Assembly (NCBI GenBank): GCA_903853515.1
Contig: CAINTU010000194.1
Location: 1-23,950, forward strand
Direction: 5' to 3'
DNA length: 23,950 nucleotides
DNA from: an uncultured Micrococcales bacterium
GTDB lineage: Bacteria > Actinomycetota > Actinomycetes > Actinomycetales > Microbacteriaceae
The notes beneath the pieces were generated by a model. It was not told the DNA's origin. It saw only the letters and a list, made by a program, of their open reading frames with translations, and did not search any database. The first letter of the stretch is position 1. Each line of letters begins with the position of its first letter. Both the position numbers and the translations under genes were made by a program. Positions 1 to 7,853 of this stretch are shown here, piece after piece.

Positions 1-84
1 CTCAACCTATAGGTGAATGTCGGGCCCGCTGATAAACTATTAGAGAGTCAAGACGGCAGGTTTGCTGGTCTTCGGTGGCAGATT

Positions 85-108
85 TTGGGCCTGAAATCCC
101 AATTTTTT
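85..108 (+). terminator. Candidate weak rho-independent terminator or leader hairpin
   Basis: TTGGG (85-89) can pair with CCCAA (98-102) around an 8-base loop, and TTTTTT (103-108) follows at once, which is the layout of an intrinsic terminator. The stem is only five pairs, and a competing pairing exists (GATTT 81-85 with AAATC 94-98). It would end transcription coming from the left, where rpsO usually lies in this gene order, or it could be part of the pnp leader. The rest of 1-285 holds no supportable gene. Confidence 0.35.
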
Positions 109-285
109 CTACTGTTGGCCAGAGCATTCCTCGAATGACCTCGAGAAACAATCTCGAAAAATCACCAAAGGCAGACTTATCTGTCGAGTTGGCTCAAGCG
201 CGCTATGCGCATCCAAGGTATGAAACCCCCACGGATGCCTTGCCTAATCGGGCACGTGTTTTTAGAAGATAAAAGAGGAGGGACC

Positions 286-2520
286 ATGGAAGGTCCAGAA
301 ATCAAAGCAACAGAAGTAATCATCGACAACGGCAAACACGGCAAGCGCGTTATTCGCTTCGAAACCGGTCGTTTGGCACAGCAGGCACAAGGTGCAGCTG
401 CCGTTTATATCGACGAAGAGACCATGCTGTTCTCGGCAACAACTGCGAGCAAGCAGCCTAAAGATCAGTTCGACTTTTTTCCGCTAACCATCGACGTTGA
501 AGAGCGCATGTATGCGGCCGGACGAATCCCAGGATCGTTCTTTAGACGCGAAGGTCGCCCATCGACAGAAGCAATTTTGGCCTGTCGTCTAATCGACCGA
601 CCATTGCGCCCATCTTTCCCAGACGGTTTGCGCAACGAAATTCAGGTTGTTGTTACCGTTTGGGCAATCGCACCTGACGAACTTTATGACGTAGTGGCTA
701 TCAACGCGGCCTCGATGTCGACTCAGCTTGCCGGCCTGCCATTCAGCGGCCCAATCGGTGGCGTGCGTGTTGCACTCATTGATGGCGACTGGGTAGCTTT
801 TCCTAAGCACTCGCAGCTAGAGCGCGCCGTCTTCAACATGGTTGTTGCTGGCCGCGTAGTCATCGAGAACGGCAAAGAAGACGTTGCCATCATGATGGTT
901 GAGGCAGAAGCGCCAGAGAACTCATGGAACCTAATCAAGCACGAAGGCGCGGTTGCACCTAGTGAATCAGTGGTTGCACAGGGCCTAGAGGCGGCAAAGC
1001 CTTTCATCGCGCAGTTGGTAAAGGCTCAGGCTGAACTTGCTGCTGTGGCAGCAAAGCCAACCGCTGACTACCCGCTATACCCGCCTTACAGCGATGAAGT
1101 ATTCGATGCAGTTGCTAAGTTGGCTGAAGCCGAGTTGGGCCGCATCTATTTGATCGCCGACAAGCAAGAGCGTCAGAACGCTGACGACGCGCTAAAGGCT
1201 TCGGTCAAAGCAGAACTTGAGACCACTTTGGCTCCAGAACTTTTGGGTCAGGTTTCGGCCGCCTATAAGTCGGTAACAAAGAAGGTTGTGCGCACCCGCG
1301 TTCTAAAAGAGGGCGTGCGCATCGACGGCCGTGGCAAGCGCGACATTCGCAAGATTGACGCAGAAGTCGCTGTAATTCCACGCGTGCACGGTTCGGCAAT
1401 CTTCCAGCGCGGTGAGACCCAGATCCTTGGTGTCACCACACTGAACATGCTCAAGATGGAACAGCAGATTGACTCGCTGAGCCCAGTAACTGTCAAGCGC
1501 TACATGCACAACTACAACTTCCCACCATATTCAACTGGTGAAGTTGGTCGTGTTGGCACACCCAAGCGCCGCGAAATCGGCCACGGTGCGCTTGCAGAGC
1601 GTGCATTGGTTCCAGTGTTGCCTAGCCGCGAAGAGTTCCCGTATGCAATTCGTCAGGTTTCTGAAGCTCTGGGTTCCAACGGTTCAACCTCGATGGGTTC
1701 TGTCTGTGCTTCGACACTTTCGCTACTAAACGCTGGTGTGCCTTTGCGCGCACACGTCGCAGGTATCGCAATGGGTCTGATCAGCGACACCATCGATGGT
1801 AAGACTGAATATGCAGCTATCACCGACATCCTTGGTGCGGAAGATGCGCTTGGCGACATGGACTTCAAGGTTGCCGGAACATCTGAATTCATCACTGCAA
1901 TTCAGCTCGACACCAAGCTCGACGGTATTCCTTCAGATGTTTTGGCCGGCGCTTTGGGCCAGGCAAAAGAGGCTCGTCAGACGATCCTCGACATCATGAA
2001 AGATGCAATCGACACCCCAGACGAGTTGTCACCTTATGCACCTCGCATCATCACCGTCAAGATTCCTGTTGACAAGATCGGTGAGGTCATTGGCCCTAAG
2101 GGCAAGATGATCAACCAGATTCAAGACGAAACAGGCGCTGACATCTCGATTGATGATGATGGCACCGTGTTCATTGGTGCAACCGATGGCCCTGCGGCCG
2201 AGGCTGCTCGTGCGGCAATCAACGCGATTGCTAACCCGCACGTGCCAGAAATCGGCGAGCGCTTCTTGGGTACCGTTGTGAAACTCGCCACCTTTGGTGC
2301 GTTCATTTCGCTGGTACCGGGCAAGGATGGTCTGTTGCACATCTCTGAGCTTCGCAAGCTAGCTAACGGCAAGCGCGTTGAGAACGTCGAAGATGTTCTT
2401 TCGGTTGGCCAGAAGGTTCAGGTTGCGATCAGCAAGATTGATGATCGTGGCAAGCTTTCGCTTGAGCCAGTGGTTGAAGGCGAAACAGTCGCTTCAACTG
2501 AAGACTCAGACGAAGAATAG
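286..2520 (+). CDS. pnp: Polyribonucleotide nucleotidyltransferase (PNPase)
   Basis: A phosphorolytic 3'-5' exoribonuclease that degrades RNA to nucleoside diphosphates and can run in reverse to add tails. The 744-residue product has the full family layout: two RNase PH domains around an all-helical linker, then a KH domain with GPKG at residues 603-606 and an S1 domain from about residue 657. The second RNase PH domain keeps the phosphate/active-site signatures [22 protein letters not shown] and [15 protein letters not shown]. The frame is open upstream to 205, but ATG 286 is chosen because AGGAGG (276-281) lies just before it and the protein then starts in the way typical of the actinobacterial family. 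It heads a run with the M16 peptidase (9-base gap) and dapB. The C-terminus is short and acidic. Identification is secure. Confidence 0.98.
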   Translation: MEGPEIKATEVIIDNGKHGKRVIRFETGRLAQQAQGAAAVYIDEETMLFSATTASKQPKDQFDFFPLTIDVEERMYAAGRIPGSFFRREGRPSTEAILACRLIDRPLRPSFPDGLRNEIQVVVTVWAIAPDELYDVVAINAASMSTQLAGLPFSGPIGGVRVALIDGDWVAFPKHSQLERAVFNMVVAGRVVIENGKEDVAIMMVEAEAPENSWNLIKHEGAVAPSESVVAQGLEAAKPFIAQLVKAQAELAAVAAKPTADYPLYPPYSDEVFDAVAKLAEAELGRIYLIADKQERQNADDALKASVKAELETTLAPELLGQVSAAYKSVTKKVVRTRVLKEGVRIDGRGKRDIRKIDAEVAVIPRVHGSAIFQRGETQILGVTTLNMLKMEQQIDSLSPVTVKRYMHNYNFPPYSTGEVGRVGTPKRREIGHGALAERALVPVLPSREEFPYAIRQVSEALGSNGSTSMGSVCASTLSLLNAGVPLRAHVAGIAMGLISDTIDGKTEYAAITDILGAEDALGDMDFKVAGTSEFITAIQLDTKLDGIPSDVLAGALGQAKEARQTILDIMKDAIDTPDELSPYAPRIITVKIPVDKIGEVIGPKGKMINQIQDETGADISIDDDGTVFIGATDGPAAEAARAAINAIANPHVPEIGERFLGTVVKLATFGAFISLVPGKDGLLHISELRKLANGKRVENVEDVLSVGQKVQVAISKIDDRGKLSLEPVVEGETVASTEDSDEE

Positions 2521-2529
2521 GCATAACTC

Positions 2530-3867
2530 GTGGTTGCGCTACATTTCGATTTAGATCAACCCGAACTTGAGTTCACCGCTTCGGGAGGCAGTGTGGTTCG
2601 CCGCACTGTTCTTCCGAGCGGTGTTCGCGTTTTAACCGAAGTCATGCCGGGTGCAGCTAGCGCCAGCGTGGCTTTTTCTGTGGCGGTGGGCTCGCGTGAT
2701 GAGACCGATGGCCACCACGGTTCGACACATTTTCTTGAACATCTTTTGTTCAAGGGCACCAAAAAGCGCACTGCACTAGATATCGCAGTTGCGTTTGATT
2801 CGGTCGGGGGTTCTTCAAACGCAGCGACCGGCAAAGAACACACCAGCTACTATGCTCGCGTGCAAGACACCGCGGTGCCACTGGCCATCGAAGTTATCGG
2901 CGACATGTTGACCTCGTCGCTTATTGACCCGGTCGAATTCGAAAACGAACGCACAGTAATTCTCGAAGAACTTGCCATGAACGACGATGACCCACAAGAT
3001 GTGGTTCACGAAGAATTCTTCGCGGCTGTTCTAGGAGCCCACGAACTTGGCCGTCCGATTGGCGGCACGCCAGATACCATCAAAGCGGTTAGCCGCGAGG
3101 CTGTTTGGCAGCACTACCAGGCAAACTATCGCCCTCAAGATTTGGTGGTTACAGCTGCTGGTGGCGTCGGCCACGACGAGCTGGTTCGGCTAGTTGAGAT
3201 TTCGCTTAGCGAAGCGGGCTGGGATTTATCTAAAGCGTCAAAGCCGAGGGCATGGCGCGATCGCCAGGTCGCCCAGATAACTCGTGGCACTGAAGTCAAG
3301 GTGATCAATCGCCCGACAGCCCAGGCAAACATAGTGATTGGTATGCCAGGTTTGATTGCTGGCGATGATCGCCGTTATGCGATGGCTATTTTGAATACCG
3401 TGCTCGGTGGGGGAATGTCATCGAGACTTTTTCAAGAGATTCGTGAAAAACGTGGATTGGCTTATTCGGTCTATTCGTTCAACCAGGGTTACAGCGATGC
3501 CGCTGCCTTCGGCCTCTATGCCGGTTGTTCACCGGCTAAGTCGCAAGAGGTCATCAAACTTATGCTCGATGAACTTGACAAGGTTGCTCAATATGGCATC
3601 ACTCCGGCAGAACTTGATCTTGCCAAGGGCAACATCTCTGGTGGCCTAGCGCTCAAGTTTGAATCAACGCAAGCTCGCATGTCGCGCCTAGCTGGCGCAG
3701 AACTAACCGACGGCGAGTTCCTCGATTTAGAAGCCTCGCTGGCAAACTACAGGTCTGTCGAGCTCGAGCACATCCAAGCGCTTGCAGGTGAGCTATTGAC
3801 TCGCGAGAAATCATTCGTTGCCGTTGGCGACCTCAAGAAAAACTTGTTCGATAAGTTTGTTTCATGA
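2530..3867 (+). CDS. M16 family zinc metallopeptidase
   Basis: A 445-residue member of the pitrilysin / mitochondrial-processing-peptidase family. The inverted zinc motif HFLEH places ligands at H67 and H71 with catalytic E70. The third ligand is probably E147 in ERTVILEEL, about 76 residues on, as in the family. The C-terminal half carries the inactive-lobe signature with GGGMSSRLFQEIREKRGLAY, which is typical of the class. The start is a GTG nine bases after the pnp stop with no strong ribosome site, so translation is probably coupled to pnp. The 3' end overlaps dapB by four bases (ATGA). The gene order pnp - M16 peptidase - dapB is conserved in Actinobacteria. The physiological substrate is not known, and there is no signal peptide, so it probably acts in the cytoplasm. 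Confidence 0.93.
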   Translation: MVALHFDLDQPELEFTASGGSVVRRTVLPSGVRVLTEVMPGAASASVAFSVAVGSRDETDGHHGSTHFLEHLLFKGTKKRTALDIAVAFDSVGGSSNAATGKEHTSYYARVQDTAVPLAIEVIGDMLTSSLIDPVEFENERTVILEELAMNDDDPQDVVHEEFFAAVLGAHELGRPIGGTPDTIKAVSREAVWQHYQANYRPQDLVVTAAGGVGHDELVRLVEISLSEAGWDLSKASKPRAWRDRQVAQITRGTEVKVINRPTAQANIVIGMPGLIAGDDRRYAMAILNTVLGGGMSSRLFQEIREKRGLAYSVYSFNQGYSDAAAFGLYAGCSPAKSQEVIKLMLDELDKVAQYGITPAELDLAKGNISGGLALKFESTQARMSRLAGAELTDGEFLDLEASLANYRSVELEHIQALAGELLTREKSFVAVGDLKKNLFDKFVS

Positions 3868-4601
3868 CAATCAAAGTTGCAGTTGTGGGCGCAACTGGGC
3901 GCATGGGCAAACTAGCCATAGACCTAATTGAAGGCGCGCAAGATTTCAGCCTGCACGCGGCTCTCGATAGCAAATCAGAGTTATCGCAGATGCTGGGTGC
4001 CGACGTTGTTTTCGATGTCACCAATCCTGATGTCAGCGGTGAAGTGGTTGCGTTCGCGATCAACAACGGGCTTAAGATTTTGGTTGGCACCAGCGGTTAT
4101 TCGGCCGCCAAGTTGGCCACTTTGCAGCATCAGCTCGATGCAGCGGCGCCTACTTCGGCTGCGGTCGTGGTTGTTCCTAATTTTTCGGTCGGCAGCATGC
4201 TTGCCACTAAGTTTGCGGTTTTGGCCAGCGAGTTTTTCGATTCGATCGAGATCATCGAGGCGCATCACGCGGGCAAGGTTGATTCGCCCTCTGGCACGGC
4301 GGTGCGTACCGCTGAGCTGATTGGTGATGCTCGCACAGCCGCCGGCAAGAGTGCGCCTGTCGTTGTTGGTCTTGGCCAGCAGGCTCGTGGCCAGATGGTC
4401 TCTGGCGTTCCTATTCATTCGCTGCGCCTTGCTGGTGTTTCGGCGAGCCAAGATGTGGTTTTGGGCGGCGAGAGTGAGGTTTTGACCATCAGTCACGCAA
4501 CCTCTAGCGTTCAGGCTTATTCGAAGGGTATTTTGCTCGCGCTTAGATACTCAGCCTCTGCCTCTGGCCTAACCGTTGGCCTTGACAAATTGATTGGTTA
4601 G
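3864..4601 (+). CDS. dapB: 4-hydroxy-tetrahydrodipicolinate reductase
   Basis: Reduces hydroxy-tetrahydrodipicolinate with NAD(P)H in the diaminopimelate/lysine pathway that feeds peptidoglycan. The 245 residues begin with the nucleotide-binding loop VVGATGRMG. The catalytic patch EAHHAGKVDSPSGTA gives H134, H135 and K138, and the C-terminus has the usual SHATSS...GILLALRY...GLTVGLDKL ending. The start ATG overlaps the stop of the peptidase gene (ATGA), so the two are translationally coupled. The other pathway genes, dapA and dapF, also lie in this window but in separate transcription units. Length and motifs are normal for the family. Confidence 0.97.
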   Translation: MTIKVAVVGATGRMGKLAIDLIEGAQDFSLHAALDSKSELSQMLGADVVFDVTNPDVSGEVVAFAINNGLKILVGTSGYSAAKLATLQHQLDAAAPTSAAVVVVPNFSVGSMLATKFAVLASEFFDSIEIIEAHHAGKVDSPSGTAVRTAELIGDARTAAGKSAPVVVGLGQQARGQMVSGVPIHSLRLAGVSASQDVVLGGESEVLTISHATSSVQAYSKGILLALRYSASASGLTVGLDKLIG

Positions 4602-4611
4602 CGGGGGTTTT

Positions 4612-5058
4612 ATGGGTTCAGCAAAACTTGGTGCAATTGTGATGTCGGCTTTGGTTGTTATGTATTTGGCTCTGCTTGGCCAATACGGCGTGTTGTTTTT
4701 GCAGCAGCCGAATGCCGTTTCTAAAGTGATGGGAATTGCGATTCTGGTGTTGCCTTGCTTTGGCGCTTGGGGCATCTATATCGAACTTCGTTTTGGCCTG
4801 CGCATCGAAAGACTGGCTAGACGCTTAGAGGCAGAGGGCAATTGGCCTCGCTTTGAATTCGGCACCTATGCCAGCGGTCGGGCAATCAAAAAAGAGGCTG
4901 AGGCCGTGTTCGACAAATATCGCGAGCAAGCACAGGCTTCACCTGATGATTGGCGCAGCTGGTTCACTCTCGGTCTTGCCTATGACGCCACTGGCGATCG
5001 CCGCAGGGCACGCGCGGCGATGCGCAAATCCTTGGTGTTGGCTCAGACCAATCGTTAA
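4612..5058 (+). CDS. Small two-helix membrane protein with TPR-like tail
   Basis: A 148-residue protein with two hydrophobic helices near the N-terminus (about residues 7-28 and 38-57). A charged linker follows, then one helix-turn-helix resembling a tetratricopeptide repeat (about 112-145, WRSWFTLGLAYDATGDRRRARAAMRKSL). ATG 4612 is preferred over an in-frame TTG at 4594 because a GGGGG run at 4603-4607 acts as the ribosome site and the TTG lies inside dapB. The gene sits ten bases behind dapB and probably belongs to the pnp operon. I do not recognise a function. The topology predicts a membrane anchor with a soluble protein-binding tail. It converges on the DUF4395 gene. Confidence 0.8.
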   Translation: MGSAKLGAIVMSALVVMYLALLGQYGVLFLQQPNAVSKVMGIAILVLPCFGAWGIYIELRFGLRIERLARRLEAEGNWPRFEFGTYASGRAIKKEAEAVFDKYREQAQASPDDWRSWFTLGLAYDATGDRRRARAAMRKSLVLAQTNR

Positions 5059-5064
5059 GCAGAG

Positions 5065-5079
5065 AACTAACGGTTAGTT
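5065..5079. other. 15-base inverted repeat between convergent genes
   Basis: AACTAAC (5065-5071) and GTTAGTT (5073-5079) are perfect complements around a single G. The repeat lies between the stop of the TPR-like gene (5058) and the stop of DUF4395 (5074-5076), overlapping the latter. It may serve both directions as a weak terminator or RNA-end structure, but it is AU-rich and lacks a T-run. Confidence 0.35.
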
Positions 5080-5529
5080 GCGGCTTGAAAGTCTGCGCAA
5101 CACTAAATAGAGCTGACAGCCAAGGCATAGGTTGAATGCAGCATTTAAAAACGCCGCTATGAACGCGGCAACTGCAGCGAACAAAATACCTGAGGTGACA
5201 CCACCGAAATATAGGGTTAGCCCGATCAGAGTCACAAATAATCCGACACCTTGAGCAAACTGTGGCGGCTTCGAATCTTCAAGATAGCTTGGTGGCTTCA
5301 AGCGTGGGCGTATTAGTTTGCGAAAGATGAAAGCGTATGGCGTGCGGCTCGTGCCTAGCACCGCGCCTAGGGCAAAAAGAAATGCCAGAACTTCAAACAA
5401 TATGAGTGCGGCCGGCAGGCTCGCGCTATCAAGTGACAGCCAAATCACGACCAACAGCAAAACGCTGGTTATGGTTGCGCCAAATCGCGGACCCCTTGGG
5501 TCGATCTCGCTTTTTTTATTTGTTGTCAT
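5074..5529 (-). CDS. DUF4395 membrane protein with C-terminal CxxC
   Basis: A 151-residue integral membrane protein with about four hydrophobic segments (near residues 18-33, 38-59, 94-111 and 113-145). It matches the DUF4395 pattern: N-terminal DPRGPRFGA, a central charged loop RKLIRPRLKPPSYLEDSKPPQFAQ, and a C-terminal CLGC that gives cysteines at 135 and 138. It starts 29 bases downstream of the thioredoxin-like gene on the same strand, so the two are likely co-transcribed. DUF4395 proteins commonly sit beside thioredoxin-like genes in Actinobacteria. That pairing and the paired cysteines suggest a membrane thiol-redox role, but this is inference and the family has no firm function that I know of. 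Confidence 0.85.
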   Translation of the reverse strand: MTTNKKSEIDPRGPRFGATITSVLLLVVIWLSLDSASLPAALILFEVLAFLFALGAVLGTSRTPYAFIFRKLIRPRLKPPSYLEDSKPPQFAQGVGLFVTLIGLTLYFGGVTSGILFAAVAAFIAAFLNAAFNLCLGCQLYLVLRRLSSRN

Positions 5530-5558
5530 GTCTCGGTTCTTTCTTGATTTCGGTTGTT

Positions 5559-6020
5559 CTAAATGGCATAAGAGTGTGAAGCGCCGACTGCTAGGTCATC
5601 TAACAACTTGGTGAGTGCCAAAAGCTTTGGGGCACCGCCAATTCGAGCAACAAGGTTCGAGCGAGAGTTCAAAACAAAAGTCGTTGGCGTCTGCAGCACA
5701 TGAAATCGCACGGCAAGGTCGTTCCGATTGGTTAGATCGATTTTTATTAGTTTTGCCCATGGTCTTGTGGCGAGAAGCTCTAGATATGCTCGTTCAACAC
5801 CCGGGCAGGTCGCACAAAAATCGGTGCTAAAAAGAAACAGGGTGGCAGATTCGCCAAGGCCACGAAACGACCCGGTCGGCAAACCAAGCGTCGATAAGTC
5901 AATTTGTTCAGCCGAACCGCTTTGACGCACGCGTCCGCGCAAAATCAGCCAAACCGCGCCAGCCAAGACTGCCGCGGTCAACACGATACCTATGACCATG
6001 AGGCGAGTTGCGAACGACAT
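5559..6020 (-). CDS. Membrane-anchored thioredoxin-like protein
   Basis: A 153-residue protein with an N-terminal hydrophobic anchor (residues 8-27) and one thioredoxin fold facing outward. The active site is FCATCPG (C69, C72), and the cis-proline loop is QTPTTF (P111). The strand order after the active site (LIKIDLTNRNDLAVRFHV) is normal for the fold. ATG at 6020 is preferred over an in-frame ATG at 6044 because TAACCT on the minus strand ends seven bases before it, the leaderless spacing used by other genes here. The gene is divergent from thyX and is followed by DUF4395. It probably reduces or exchanges disulfides of envelope proteins, with DUF4395 as a possible membrane partner (inferred). 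Confidence 0.85.
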   Translation of the reverse strand: MSFATRLMVIGIVLTAAVLAGAVWLILRGRVRQSGSAEQIDLSTLGLPTGSFRGLGESATLFLFSTDFCATCPGVERAYLELLATRPWAKLIKIDLTNRNDLAVRFHVLQTPTTFVLNSRSNLVARIGGAPKLLALTKLLDDLAVGASHSYAI

Positions 6021-6027
6021 ACATTCA

Positions 6028-6033
6028 AGGTTA
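6028..6033 (-). promoter_or_regulatory. Candidate -10 of leaderless thioredoxin-like gene
   Basis: On the minus strand TAACCT is followed by seven bases and then ATG 6020. There is no Shine-Dalgarno sequence. I see no convincing -35 hexamer. Confidence 0.45.
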
Positions 6034-6091
6034 AAGGCATGCAAGCCACACCGAAAACCACTGTTGCCGATTCTTACGTGCCTCGCGATTG

Positions 6092-6097
6092 TAGGCT
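6092..6097 (+). promoter_or_regulatory. Candidate -10 of leaderless thyX
   Basis: TAGGCT is followed by six bases and then the GTG start of thyX at 6104, so the expected transcription start falls on or next to the start codon. There is no ribosome-binding sequence in between. TTGCCG at 6064 is too far away (22 bases) to be a normal -35. Confidence 0.55.
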
Positions 6098-6103
6098 AGT
6101 GGC

Positions 6104-6838
6104 GTGTCAGAGATTATTTTTAGAAGCGACGTGACCGTCGAGCTTGTTCGATCAAACGCATCAGACAGCGACGTTTTGTTCGCTGCGCGCGTTTCAACTC
6201 AGGGCGAGCAAACCCTTGAGAGCGCCCTTGCGCATCAAGACGCCTCTGAAGAAGACAAGCGCAGTCGCGGACTCATCAACTATCTAATGCGCGACCGTCA
6301 CGGTTCGCCATTTGAACACAACTCCATGACCTTTTATGTGCAGGCGCCTATCTTTGTGTTCCGCGAGTTTATGCGCCACCGCATCGCGAGTTATAACGAA
6401 GAATCGGGCCGATACAAAGAGCTAAGCCCAGTGTTTTATGTTCCGGCACCTGAGCGCAACCTCGTGCAGGTTGGCAAGACCGGGCACTACGAATTCTTGC
6501 CAGGCAGCGCAGAGCAGATCGCTCTTGTCGAGCAAGAGTCGCGCACAGCCAGCATCCATGCATATGAAAGTTATAAGCGAATGCTCGAAGCCGGTGTGGC
6601 GCGCGAAGTTGCCCGCATTGTGTTGCCTCTCAATATTTATTCGAGCATGTATGTGACTATGAACGCTCGAGCGCTGATGAACTTTTTGAGCCTGCGCACT
6701 AAGCGCGAAGGAACCCATTTTCCATCGTTCCCACAACGAGAAATCGAAATGTGTGCAGAAAAGATGGAAGACTTCTGGGCCGAACTGATGCCGTATACCT
6801 TCGATTCATTCAACGCCAACGGCCGAGTCGCTCCATAG
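6104..6838 (+). CDS. thyX: Flavin-dependent thymidylate synthase
   Basis: Converts dUMP to dTMP using methylene-tetrahydrofolate and reduced FAD. The 244-residue product contains the ThyX signature RHRIASYNEESGR at residues 91-103 (family pattern RHRxxSxNExSxR). Further conserved pieces are HGSPFEHNSMTFYVQAPIFV before it and ARIVLPLNIYSSMY after it, where the substrate arginine lies. The start is GTG 6104, directly behind a TAGGCT hexamer with no leader. It is divergent from the thioredoxin-like gene and 24 bases upstream of dapA. No thyA is in the window. Length is normal for the family. Confidence 0.97.
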   Translation: MSEIIFRSDVTVELVRSNASDSDVLFAARVSTQGEQTLESALAHQDASEEDKRSRGLINYLMRDRHGSPFEHNSMTFYVQAPIFVFREFMRHRIASYNEESGRYKELSPVFYVPAPERNLVQVGKTGHYEFLPGSAEQIALVEQESRTASIHAYESYKRMLEAGVAREVARIVLPLNIYSSMYVTMNARALMNFLSLRTKREGTHFPSFPQREIEMCAEKMEDFWAELMPYTFDSFNANGRVAP

Positions 6839-6849
6839 CCCGCGAGCGC

Positions 6850-6855
6850 TAATCT
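6850..6855 (+). promoter_or_regulatory. Candidate -10 of leaderless dapA
   Basis: TAATCT is followed by seven bases and ATG 6863, with no Shine-Dalgarno sequence in the 24-base gap after thyX. It suggests a separate leaderless transcript starting at the dapA ATG, in addition to any read-through from thyX. Confidence 0.5.
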
Positions 6856-6862
6856 TGAACCT

Positions 6863-7843
6863 ATGTCGATGAATCATAAAGAGCTGTTTGGCCAGATGCT
6901 GGTTGCACTGGTCACGCCAATGACGGCTGAAGGTGAAGTTGACTGGGATGCCACTGAAAAGCATCTTGACTATGTGATTTCAAACGGCGCAAACGGAGTC
7001 GTGGTTACCGGCACAACCGGTGAGACCAGCACGCTAACAGATGCCGAAAAAATCAAGCTCGTTGAAGTTGGCAAATCAGTTGCTGCCGGCCGTGCCAAAA
7101 TCATCACCGGCGGTGGCTCTAACGAAACCGCTCACGCCATGCAGCTTTATAAGGCGAGCGAAAAAGCTGGCGCCGATGGCGTAATGATCGTGACTCCCTA
7201 TTACAACAAGCCGACTCAGGCCGGCGTCTTGACCCACTTTAGGCTGATTGCCGATGCCACCGACCTGCCCGTCATTCTTTATGACATTCCTGGGCGAGCA
7301 GGCATCCCGATTGCTTTCGAAACGATTCTTCGCGCGGCAAAGCACCCGAATATCGTGGCAATCAAAGATGCCAAGGGCGATTTTGCGCAGGCCAGTCGAG
7401 TTATGAACGAAACCGATCTGCTCTATTTCTCGGGCGACGACAGCAACGTGTTGCCTCACCTTGCCATCGGTGCAACCGGACTCATTGGTGTGACCGCCAA
7501 CCTAGCACCTCGGGCATATCGCGACATGATCGACGCCACAAATAACAATGACTTTGCAGCTGCACTAAAGATTCACGGTGCCCTAGAGCCACTTGTTCGC
7601 GCTGCCATGACACACGTGCCCGGCACAGTGGCGGCAAAATACATTTTGCACGGCCTAGGCCAGATTGGTTCGCCGCGAGTGCGACTGCCACTTGTTGGGC
7701 CAGAAGAAACAGAAGCTGCCCGCATCGAAGCCGACATCGACAAAGTCGGCGTAATCCCAGGTTTGAATTTTGAAAACTTTAGACCAGACCGCAATGCAGC
7801 AGCCGGTGGCGCGCTGCCAAAGGTGGCTGGCACGACCCGATAG
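6863..7843 (+). CDS. dapA: 4-hydroxy-tetrahydrodipicolinate synthase
   Basis: Condenses pyruvate with aspartate semialdehyde, the first committed step to diaminopimelate and lysine. The protein is a 326-residue TIM-barrel aldolase. The Schiff-base lysine is K168 (IVAIKDAKGD), the catalytic tyrosine is Y140 in YDIPGRAG, and GTTGETSTL forms the carboxylate-binding loop. ATG 6863 lies directly behind TAATCT, suggesting a leaderless message; a second ATG two codons on is possible. The last 20 or so residues form a Gly/Ala-rich tail of the type seen in actinobacterial DapA. The gene is followed after ten bases by RNase J, a neighbour pair common in Actinobacteria. Confidence 0.97.
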   Translation: MSMNHKELFGQMLVALVTPMTAEGEVDWDATEKHLDYVISNGANGVVVTGTTGETSTLTDAEKIKLVEVGKSVAAGRAKIITGGGSNETAHAMQLYKASEKAGADGVMIVTPYYNKPTQAGVLTHFRLIADATDLPVILYDIPGRAGIPIAFETILRAAKHPNIVAIKDAKGDFAQASRVMNETDLLYFSGDDSNVLPHLAIGATGLIGVTANLAPRAYRDMIDATNNNDFAAALKIHGALEPLVRAAMTHVPGTVAAKYILHGLGQIGSPRVRLPLVGPEETEAARIEADIDKVGVIPGLNFENFRPDRNAAAGGALPKVAGTTR

Positions 7844-7853
7844 GGGCACCAAA

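Noticed and set aside
75..272. Open frame of 65 codons before pnp
   Set aside because: No ribosome site, no recognisable protein character, and it overlaps the candidate terminator and the pnp ribosome-site region.
205..285. Upstream in-frame ATG extension of pnp
   Set aside because: The AGGAGG at 276-281 points to ATG 286, and the 27 extra residues do not resemble a PNPase N-terminus.
3981..4496. Long minus-strand open frame (171 codons) inside dapB
   Set aside because: It is a shadow of dapB codon bias: rich in Arg/Asn, no family resemblance, no promoter or ribosome site.
7770..7853. Upstream start for RNase J inside dapA
   Set aside because: ATG 7854 has its own ribosome site (TAGGGG) and gives the normal family N-terminus; the extension would only be dapA sequence read in another frame.
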